A DNA stretch of 10,203 bases from Candidatus Bathyarchaeum sp. (lineage in GTDB: Archaea > Thermoproteota > Bathyarchaeia > Bathyarchaeales > Bathyarchaeaceae). Positions within the stretch are counted from its first letter, which is position 1. Every line of letters starts with the position of its first letter. Below the pieces are notes generated by a model. It ran no database searches and was not told where the DNA came from. It saw only the letters and a list, made by a program, of their open reading frames with translations. A program made the translations under genes and the position numbers. Below are positions 5,756 to 10,203 of this stretch, one piece after another. The stretch is from contig PIXS01000153.1 in the NCBI GenBank assembly GCA_003096255.1, positions 1 through 10,203 on the forward strand, in the 5' to 3' direction.

Positions 5756-6499
5756 ATGGAAAAAGAAATGAAAGAAAAATTAATCAAGCCCCCAATCAAG
5801 AAAGTGACTAGCGGAAAAACATTCAAGCCTTCAAAAGCCTTTCTGCACAAAAACATATTTCAAATAATATTTGTGTTTTTAATTCTCTTGTCTGCTGTAG
5901 TTCTTTCCTTAATTGTTGGGTCATTTCTAGGAGAAATAATTGAACCTGAAGCAATTCCAAACGCCCTTGTTCACATTGAAACATGGATTATACCTATTAG
6001 CCAATGGACCCTGATTCTTGATCTGATATGGGTAATACCTGCTCTGATTTATGCGCCCTTCGAGTTTAGAAGCATAGAATACTCTGTGAAGGCTGAAACT
6101 GGCGAAACAATGCCTGAAATATATGTAAAACGTGGAGTGGCTACAATTACCCGAAAACATGTGCCCTTTAGAACAATCACTAATATATCTAGCAAGGCTG
6201 GGCTCTTTGACAGGTTGTTTGGGGTCGGTTCTGTTCATATTGAAACTGCAGGATATTCTGGCAGTAACCAGACAGGTCCCGAAGTCAAACTGGAAGGAAT
6301 TGTTTTCTACGAAGAGGTCAGAGACTTTATCCTAAATGAGCTGAGGCGATTTAAGGCGCCCTACGTGACTGGAACTGAAGTTGTTCCTAGAACAGAAGAA
6401 CCTGTGCCCCGAAGGGAAGACTTAGACGACGAAATGCTGATTACTTTACGTGAAATTCGTGACCTGTTAAAAAGCAGCAGAGCATCAAAAATGGGCTGA
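5756..6499 (+). CDS. membrane protein with bacterial-type PH (bPH2, DUF304-like) domain
   Basis: 247 residues. A basic N-terminus (KEKLIKPPIKKVTSGKTFKPSKAFLHK) leads to two transmembrane helices (about 34-58 and 82-101). The bPH2-like domain follows at 103-188, seen from the pattern RSIEYSVKAE...IYVKRGVATITRKHVPFRTITNISSKAGLFDRLFGVGSVHIETAG, which closely matches YdbS/DUF304 proteins. A charged helical tail ends the protein (RREDLDDEMLITLREIRDLL). Function of the family is not established; it is anchored to the membrane with the PH domain in the cytoplasm. The ATG at 5756 lies two bases after the HTH stop with only a weak site, so translation is probably coupled; ATG 5768 (GGAAAAAGAAATG) is an alternative start. 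Confidence 0.85.
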   Translation: MEKEMKEKLIKPPIKKVTSGKTFKPSKAFLHKNIFQIIFVFLILLSAVVLSLIVGSFLGEIIEPEAIPNALVHIETWIIPISQWTLILDLIWVIPALIYAPFEFRSIEYSVKAETGETMPEIYVKRGVATITRKHVPFRTITNISSKAGLFDRLFGVGSVHIETAGYSGSNQTGPEVKLEGIVFYEEVRDFILNELRRFKAPYVTGTEVVPRTEEPVPRREDLDDEMLITLREIRDLLKSSRASKMG

Positions 6500-6534
6500 A
6501 GTTGGACCAAAACCGTTTCAGATTGCTAATTCCA

Positions 6535-6564
6535 TTTTTTCCCTCTTATTTTTTGTCTCTTTTT
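6535..6564 (+). terminator. tandem U-tracts ending the HTH-PH operon
   Basis: Three T-runs (6535-6540, 6549-6554 and about 6560-6564) in a pyrimidine-rich stretch 35-65 bases after the stop. Multiple U-tracts without a stem are typical archaeal terminators. Confidence 0.5.
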
Positions 6565-6646
6565 ATTGTCAAAAAGTTGGAGTTTTGAAGAATTGTGGGC
6601 TGTTTTTAAGTGATTTATTCAATGGTTTCGTAAGAAAAAGGTAATG

Positions 6647-6778
6647 TTTTTATGTGGGGATTTGTTGTTCTGTTGTATCGTCACATAGATTCATGCTTAC
6701 TAGAGAAGCTTTAGAAGACAACAAAGACCTTTTGAAGACTAACTATATGCACGCAGTTGTGACAGGAGGAATAAATAT
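6647..6778 (+). promoter_or_regulatory. helicase promoter and leader with 31-codon upstream ORF
   Basis: TTTTTATG (6647-6654) is the best TATA candidate, placing the start near 6676 and a leader of about 100 nt. An ORF of 31 codons begins at ATG 6693 (MLTREALEDN...) and ends at TGA 6786-6788, overlapping the first codons of the helicase in another frame. Its start has no ribosome binding site. AGGAGGA (6764-6770) serves the helicase. The leader may carry translational control, which is common for RNA helicases, but the sequence alone does not prove it. The rest of 6500-6778 holds only the U-tracts noted above. Confidence 0.4.
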
Positions 6779-7909
6779 ATGCAAATGAAATACTTCGAAG
6801 ACTTACCACTAACAGCAGAAGTCATGCAAGGGATAGAAGAGCTTGGTTTTACTGAACTTTTCCCAATTCAAGCTCAAGCAATAGTTCCCTTAATGGAAGG
6901 AAAAGACGTTATTGGTCAAGCACAAACCGGAACGGGCAAAACCGCAGCCTTCGGAATACCGATGGTTGAACGAGTAAACCCGAAACATAAAAAAGTTCAA
7001 GGCCTAGTTTTAGCGCCAACACGCGAACTTGCAATACAAGTTGCGCAGAGAATAAGCCGATTCGCCAAATACACGAGAGTGAAAGTTCTCCCAGTTTATG
7101 GCGGAGAATCAATCAACAAGCAAATTAACGCCCTATACAGAGGTGTCCACATTGTTGTTGGCACTCCTGGTCGAGTAATTGATCACATCAAACGAGGAAC
7201 ACTAAAACTTTCGGCAACGAAGGTTGTTGTTCTTGATGAGGCTGACAGAATGCTCGACATGGGCTTCATAGATGACATCAAATTCATCTTGTCAAAAGTT
7301 CCACAGGACAGGCAATTAAGTCTGTTTTCTGCAACAATGGACAAATCAGTTATGGACATTTGTCATCAATACATGAAGAACCCTGAAGAAGTGCTTGTAA
7401 GCAAAGATGAAATCGCACTCGAGCAGCTAAACCAATATTACATTGTGGTTAATCCGCGAAACAAACTTGATTACCTGCTTCCGATGATGCGTGAAAACGA
7501 CATTGAAAAGGGAATCATATTCTGTAACACTCGAAGGTGTGCAGATTGGTTAGCACGCAAGTTGAGATCAAACAGATACTCAGCTGAGCCGTTGCATGCT
7601 GGTTTTACTCAAGCACAACGCCAACGTGTTACCAGTGGTTTTAGGAAAGGAAAATTCGATTTTCTGGTCGCAACAGATGTTGCAGCTAGAGGATTAGACA
7701 TTGAAGGAATTACCCACATAATCAATTATGATGTTCCTATGGATGCTCCTGTGTATTTCCACAGAATCGGAAGAACTGCCAGAAACGGCGGCGAAGGAAC
7801 CGCAATAACCCTAGTGGGCTACGGCGAAATTCCTGACCTAAACAAAATAAAAACGCTGACAAACACAAACATCGAAGAACTAGAACCCTTAAACCCACAA
7901 TACTGCTAA
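6779..7909 (+). CDS. deaD: DEAD-box ATP-dependent RNA helicase
   Basis: 376 residues from ATG 6779, with AGGAGGA eight bases upstream (a second ATG at 6785 is spaced too far). All core motifs are present in order: Q motif GFTELFPIQAQAI (23-35), Walker A AQTGTGKT (48-55), Ia PTRELA (80-85), TPGR (129-132), DEAD (153-156), SAT (184-186), IIFCNT (246-251), ATDVAARGLD (298-307) and HRIGRTAR (328-335). The second glycine of the usual HRIGRTGR is alanine. It is a minimal two-RecA-domain protein with no C-terminal extension, like the short archaeal DEAD proteins. It unwinds RNA duplexes with ATP in the cytoplasm, with likely roles in RNA folding, ribosome assembly or cold adaptation (family knowledge). 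It converges with a winged-helix gene. Confidence 0.95.
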   Translation: MQMKYFEDLPLTAEVMQGIEELGFTELFPIQAQAIVPLMEGKDVIGQAQTGTGKTAAFGIPMVERVNPKHKKVQGLVLAPTRELAIQVAQRISRFAKYTRVKVLPVYGGESINKQINALYRGVHIVVGTPGRVIDHIKRGTLKLSATKVVVLDEADRMLDMGFIDDIKFILSKVPQDRQLSLFSATMDKSVMDICHQYMKNPEEVLVSKDEIALEQLNQYYIVVNPRNKLDYLLPMMRENDIEKGIIFCNTRRCADWLARKLRSNRYSAEPLHAGFTQAQRQRVTSGFRKGKFDFLVATDVAARGLDIEGITHIINYDVPMDAPVYFHRIGRTARNGGEGTAITLVGYGEIPDLNKIKTLTNTNIEELEPLNPQYC

Positions 7910-7931
7910 ACGGCTTTTTTGCCAAGCAGTG

Positions 7932-7970
7932 GCGGGATTTTTCCCGCATATTTTTTTATTATAAAAAAAA
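7932..7970. terminator. bidirectional terminator between helicase and winged-helix gene
   Basis: GCGGGA (7932-7937) pairs with TCCCGC (7942-7947) around a TTTT loop, followed on the plus strand by ATA and T7 (7951-7957): a textbook stem plus U-tract. The A8 run at 7963-7970 supplies a U-tract for the minus-strand gene that ends at 7982. Confidence 0.7.
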
Positions 7971-7981
7971 TCTAGTGGCTT

Positions 7982-8245
7982 TTAGGAAGCTTGCTCTTCT
8001 TCGTTTTCAGGTTCTGGAAGTTTCACTTTCTTTTTTGCTTGAAGCGATTTTACAAAAGTGTGTTTTTTTTGAGCCCATGGAGTTACGTTTTTTCTGAATG
8101 TTTTGATTAGTCCCACGTTTTCGAGTTTAGGGATTGCTCCCATCATGTTTCGGGGTAGGTTGGACACGATGATTTCTTCACGTTCGTTTATGTAGTCGTA
8201 GACTTCTCTTTCTCTTTCAGTTATTTTAGATAGTTTTTTTTCCAT
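7982..8245 (-). CDS. small winged-helix-like protein with acidic tail
   Basis: 87 residues from ATG 8243-8245; an in-frame TTG three codons earlier (8252-8254) has no better signal, and GGGA sits just before the ATG. The segment LSKITEREREVYDYINEREEIIVSNLPRNMMGAIPKLENVGLIKTFR (5-51) has the helix-helix-helix-wing layout of archaeal winged-helix proteins (ITERE..VYDYI; helix 3 GAIPKLENVGLI). It is followed by a basic part (KKHTFVKSLQAKKKVKLP) and an acidic tail (EPENEEEQAS). It is probably a small DNA-binding protein; target unknown. An inverted repeat about 40 bp upstream (8287-8301) could be its operator. TTAAAC about 25 bp upstream of the ATG suggests a nearly leaderless transcript. Confidence 0.7.
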   Translation of the reverse strand: MEKKLSKITEREREVYDYINEREEIIVSNLPRNMMGAIPKLENVGLIKTFRKNVTPWAQKKHTFVKSLQAKKKVKLPEPENEEEQAS

Positions 8246-8283
8246 TTTTCCCAACTTTTAGTTGTTGTTTAAGAAATTCTTCA

Positions 8284-8305
8284 GTATCAAGCCTTGCTTG
8301 AATAC
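8284..8305 (-). promoter_or_regulatory. inverted repeat upstream of winged-helix gene
   Basis: TCAAGC (8287-8292) and GCTTGA (8296-8301) flank a 3-bp spacer, with GTA and TAC outside after a one-base slip. It sits 40 bp upstream of the ATG, a suitable place for an operator. A second perfect hairpin, AACTGC/GCAGTT (8347-8352 / 8357-8362), lies between it and the end of the surface-protein gene. Confidence 0.3.
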
Positions 8306-8372
8306 TACTAATGATAGGGCGTGGCCTTAGTAAAGCTTTTTCATCTAACTGCCTTAGCAGTTGAATTATTTT

Positions 8373-8388
8373 AAAAAATAAAGAAAAA
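8373..8388 (-). terminator. U-tract terminator of the surface protein gene
   Basis: On the minus strand a T5, T3 and T6 series lies 15-30 bases after the stop of the gene ending at 8403. A small hairpin (8347-8362) is located further downstream. Confidence 0.4.
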
Positions 8389-8402
8389 GTGGTTGTGGGT
8401 TT

Positions 8403-9602
8403 TTAGCGGCAGTGAGTTATTGTTATGGTCTGATTGCTTAGGTCTACTGTTACGTCGAATACATGTCCCATGTCAGCTTCGTCGAATCCCCATTTGTAGT
8501 GAGCAGTTATTGTAGTTCCGTCAACTGTTAGCGTGTCTAGTTCGTGAATGGTCTGTTCGCCCATTGTTTGAAGGAATGCTGCTTCTGTGATTTTTTCTGC
8601 GTCGGCTTCTGTTATGTTGTTGCTCAGGTTAACTTGTACCGTTAGGTCTGAGGCTTGGTTTCCGTTTACTGTTACGTTGAAGGTTGTTGAAGGTGCTGGG
8701 TTTTGTGTGTCCGAGATTGTTAGGGTTTGTGTCCATTGGATTGGAGCAAAGGTCATTATTGGGGTGTATGTTGTGGTTCCGTTTTCGTTTACTGTTTCGG
8801 TGAACCATGTGATGTTGACTTCGATGTTGTATTCTCCAGGTGTGAGTTTGCCTATGGGCACCAGAACCAGTGGGGTAGTTAATGCCTGTGTTACTGGTGT
8901 TCCGTCTGCTGGGTCTGTGATGTTAACTTGGAACCTGAACTTCACAGGGTACGATTCAAGCCAAGCAAAAGATTCTACGTTTATTGCGTAGCCGCCAGTT
9001 GTTTTGTCTCCCCTAGAAAGAAGGATAGATATGAACTGCTCTTTAGTGGCTGTTGTTGTTTCGTTGTTTGCCAGCATTTCCCAGTAGCTGTTGACTAACT
9101 CATAGTCGCTTCGTATTGTTGTTGGGTCCTGCGTTGTGGCAATAACGTGAATGCCTTCAGGGAACAATCCAACTCCACCATAGTTGTCGTAGATGTATCC
9201 AGTTTCGTCTGAATTCTCTGGTGGCTGGCCTTGCACTGTTACGTTCTCTGTTGCAGATTTGGATGGAGTTTCCACTACAATCTGGATGTTGGTTCCGTTT
9301 TGCAGGTCGCCAATGTTAACGCTCCAGTGTTTTGTTTCTCCTTTGAGGATTGTTGAGGTTTCGTTGCTTCCATCTGTCCACGCGTAGCTAGTGTTGTTTA
9401 GAAAAACTGATTCAATAACTGCTGATTCTGCGTCAGCTAAAGTGACGTTAAAGGAAACCAGACCGTTTGTCAGGGCTGTTGCGTTGTTTATGTTCAGTTT
9501 GATTTCTGAGCTTTCTGGTATTATTGGGGCAAAACAGTAGATGGTTCCGATTAGAGCTACCAAAGTGATTATGGATGCTGCGATAATCCATGTTTGTTTC
9601 AT
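8403..9602 (-). CDS. anchored surface glycoprotein with PrcB-like domain
   Basis: 399 residues from ATG 9600-9602, preferred to an upstream TTG (9639-9641) because MKQTWIIAASIITLVALIGTIYCF is a clean signal or anchor helix right at the start and AGGTG lies about ten bases upstream. Outside the membrane: a beta-rich part (30-125) with many Asn-X-Ser/Thr sequons; a central region (150-255) whose RGDKTTGGYAINVESF and VTQALTTPLVLVPIGK match the PrcB C-terminal domain pattern (TGGY...; VTQ...P); a Thr-rich beta segment (256-300); and a C-terminal alpha/beta domain (305-399). About 15 sequons suggest N-glycosylation. PrcB was first linked to a bacterial surface protease complex, but no protease is encoded here. 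Role unknown, probably in the cell envelope. Confidence 0.85.
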   Translation of the reverse strand: MKQTWIIAASIITLVALIGTIYCFAPIIPESSEIKLNINNATALTNGLVSFNVTLADAESAVIESVFLNNTSYAWTDGSNETSTILKGETKHWSVNIGDLQNGTNIQIVVETPSKSATENVTVQGQPPENSDETGYIYDNYGGVGLFPEGIHVIATTQDPTTIRSDYELVNSYWEMLANNETTTATKEQFISILLSRGDKTTGGYAINVESFAWLESYPVKFRFQVNITDPADGTPVTQALTTPLVLVPIGKLTPGEYNIEVNITWFTETVNENGTTTYTPIMTFAPIQWTQTLTISDTQNPAPSTTFNVTVNGNQASDLTVQVNLSNNITEADAEKITEAAFLQTMGEQTIHELDTLTVDGTTITAHYKWGFDEADMGHVFDVTVDLSNQTITITHCR

Positions 9603-9635
9603 TGTGTCTTTACACCTAAACTTTTGATAAGCTGG

Positions 9636-9671
9636 AATCAATAAAGTTCTATGCCCTAGAACATACTGTTC
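9636..9671 (-). promoter_or_regulatory. promoter of the surface protein gene with adjacent inverted repeat
   Basis: On the minus strand ACTTTATTG (about 9637-9645) is a TATA candidate giving a start near 9615, a short leader containing AGGTG. Immediately upstream, GAACA-TAC-TGTTC (9659-9671) is a perfect 5-bp-arm inverted repeat, placed where an activator or repressor could bind. Confidence 0.35.
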
Positions 9672-9748
9672 GACTTTTAGTACACCAAAGGGTTAGTATG
9701 TGCTGCGTTTAGATTTCTGAAAAAAGGTAGTTTTCAACAATGAACTAC

Positions 9749-9764
9749 TATTAGTATACTAATA
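9749..9764. promoter_or_regulatory. 16-bp perfect palindrome TATTAGTATACTAATA
   Basis: The sequence equals its own reverse complement over 16 bp. TTAGTA also occurs at 9677-9682 and 9693-9698, and a hairpin GTAG-TTCA/TGAA-CTAC (9727-9748) abuts the palindrome. It is probably a binding site for a dimeric regulator of the minus-strand surface gene or of the RNA elements to the right. The remainder of 9643-9850 shows no gene. Confidence 0.4.
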
Positions 9765-9850
9765 TGCCTCACATAAGTGTGAATAACTTGCAGTCAAAGC
9801 ACATACAATAGTTCTTTTTCCAAGAATTACGCGCTAAAATAGTGACTACA

Positions 9851-9974
9851 GGAAAAAGGGTCTCCTGAAGCTAAACACGGGAATAAAAATTGAGGAGAAA
9901 AAGATGAAACCCCAGTTTTACATACGTTTGATTTTCATCTTTCCCGTTGTTTAGCGTTTTCAGTCCCTAGTTCC
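9851..9974 (+). ncRNA. candidate structured RNA, copy A of a tandem pair
   Basis: A long bulged hairpin. Stem I joins GGAA and AAGGG (9851-9860) with CCCT and TTCC (9965-9974), with two mismatches. TCTC is bulged, then CTGAA (9865-9869) pairs with TTCAG (9959-9963), and GCTAAACA-CGGGAA (9870-9883) with TTCCCG-T-TGTTTAGC (9941-9955). Inside, AAGATGAAA (9901-9909) pairs with TTTCATCTT (9933-9941). Both ends recur in copy B at 10007-10134. A 16-codon ORF with a strong ribosome binding site lies inside (see findings). The strand is inferred from T-rich sequence downstream of copy B; TACAATAG (9804-9811) is a possible TATA box. No known family signature is recognised. Confidence 0.5.
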
Positions 9975-10005
9975 TTTGTCGCCTTTACTCGTAGCCAGCA
10001 AAAAC

Positions 10006-10134
10006 TGTTGGAATAAGGGTCTCCTGAGACTTTTACACTAGAAATTGTTGATGAGTATCACAGGTCCTCAACTATCAGGCAGGGGATTATGCTTCATTTC
10101 CAGTGTTCAAGGCTTTTCAGGCCCTTATTCAACA
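10006..10134 (+). ncRNA. candidate structured RNA, copy B of a tandem pair
   Basis: GAATAAGGG (10011-10019) pairs perfectly with CCCTTATTC (10122-10130), extended by TGTT/AACA across one bulged G. A three-base bulge TCT (10020-10022) follows, then CCTGA (10023-10027) with TCAGG (10117-10121), and ACACTAGAAAT (10035-10045) with ATTTCCAGTGT (10096-10106), one mismatch. Two small hairpins (GTTGA/TCAAC, 10047-10072; GCA/TGC, 10079-10092) may cap it. A T5 run (10135-10139) directly follows the closing helix, supporting plus-strand transcription. Pairings are at the same relative places as in copy A, including a compensatory pair. This is the better-preserved copy. Confidence 0.55.
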
Positions 10135-10148
10135 TTTTTCGTTACTCC

Positions 10149-10187
10149 AAAAAAGAGGGAGGAAAGTTTGGTTTACTTTCGTTTTTT
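10149..10187 (+). terminator. stem-loop terminator after copy B
   Basis: GAAAGT and ACTTTC form a 6-bp stem with a 7-nt loop within about 10162-10180, directly followed by G and T6 (10182-10187) and preceded by A6 (10149-10154). This looks like an intrinsic terminator, usable in both directions, and would end a transcript carrying copies A and B before the window edge. Confidence 0.5.
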
Positions 10188-10203
10188 CAGTACCCAGAAG
10201 CTG

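Noticed and set aside
8587..8991. 134-codon plus-strand ORF opposite the surface protein
   Set aside because: It is the antisense shadow of a Thr/Val/Asn-rich gene whose own frame has a signal helix, sequons and a recognisable domain.
9603..9641. N-terminal extension of the surface protein from a TTG
   Set aside because: It would put 13 charged residues before the anchor helix and overlap the likely TATA box; the ATG at 9602 fits better.
9856..10027. CRISPR array from the repeated AAGGGTCTCCTGA
   Set aside because: There are only two copies, 159 bp apart, and each belongs to a larger paired structure; no cas genes are present.
10021..10030. CTGAGA as part of a TPP riboswitch in copy B
   Set aside because: The other TPP core segments are missing, and copy A has CTGAAG at this place, so the motif is not conserved.
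10096..10106. TTTCCAGTG as an archaeal origin recognition box
   Set aside because: Only a partial match, explained by the paired arm of copy B; no repeated boxes, AT-rich unwinding region or orc1/cdc6 gene is present.
10155..10175. RNase P RNA core-like GGGAGGAAAGT
   Set aside because: The conserved continuation and other core regions are absent; the bases form a simple terminator hairpin.

Overview
The window looks like a chromosomal segment of a mesophilic archaeon. The evidence is TATA-box promoters about 25 bp upstream of starts, strong GGAGG-type ribosome binding sites mixed with apparently leaderless genes, GTG and TTG starts, U-tract terminators, and archaeal-type proteins (AmrS, YkgJ-like cysteine cluster protein, DEAD-box helicase, small winged-helix proteins). 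The protein style and moderate AT-richness suggest a member of Bathyarchaeia. That placement is inference, not proof.

Layout, left to right. Positions 1-303 hold the 3' end of an AmmeMemoRadiSam radical SAM gene. Next come a candidate structured RNA with its own TATA box (371-454), a LysE-type exporter on the minus strand (481-1107) and a small two-helix membrane protein (1250-1504). A 374-bp gap contains a second structured RNA candidate (1545-1623) and the promoter of an unusual 435-residue protein (1879-3186). A small winged-helix protein (minus) and a YkgJ-type cysteine-cluster protein (plus) diverge from a shared promoter region around 3704-3832. The latter converges with an unrecognised 123-residue protein so tightly that they share a TTAA as stop codons. 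A cupin (minus) diverges from a two-gene operon: an HTH regulator with a CxxCx5C cluster plus a membrane PH-domain protein. A perfect 10-bp-arm inverted repeat lies between them and could control both directions. A DEAD-box RNA helicase with a small upstream reading frame converges on another small winged-helix protein across a bidirectional terminator. A secreted or anchored, heavily N-glycosylatable surface protein with a PrcB-like domain (8403-9602, minus) is the last protein gene.

The last 560 bases (9643-10203) contain no convincing protein gene but are dense in inverted repeats. The main discovery candidate is here: two tandem elements (about 9851-9974 and 10007-10134), each about 125 nt, share both ends (GGAAWAAGGGTCTCCTGA at the left, TTTTCAGKCCCTWRTTC at the right). 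They fold into the same long bulged helix, with at least one compensatory base-pair change between copies. They look like paralogous noncoding or leader RNAs of an unrecognised family, or less likely a small inverted-repeat element.

No insertion sequence, CRISPR array, tRNA or rRNA was found. Most of the window is ordinary archaeal chromosome; the interest lies in the intergenic RNAs, the candidate operators and the 435-residue protein.
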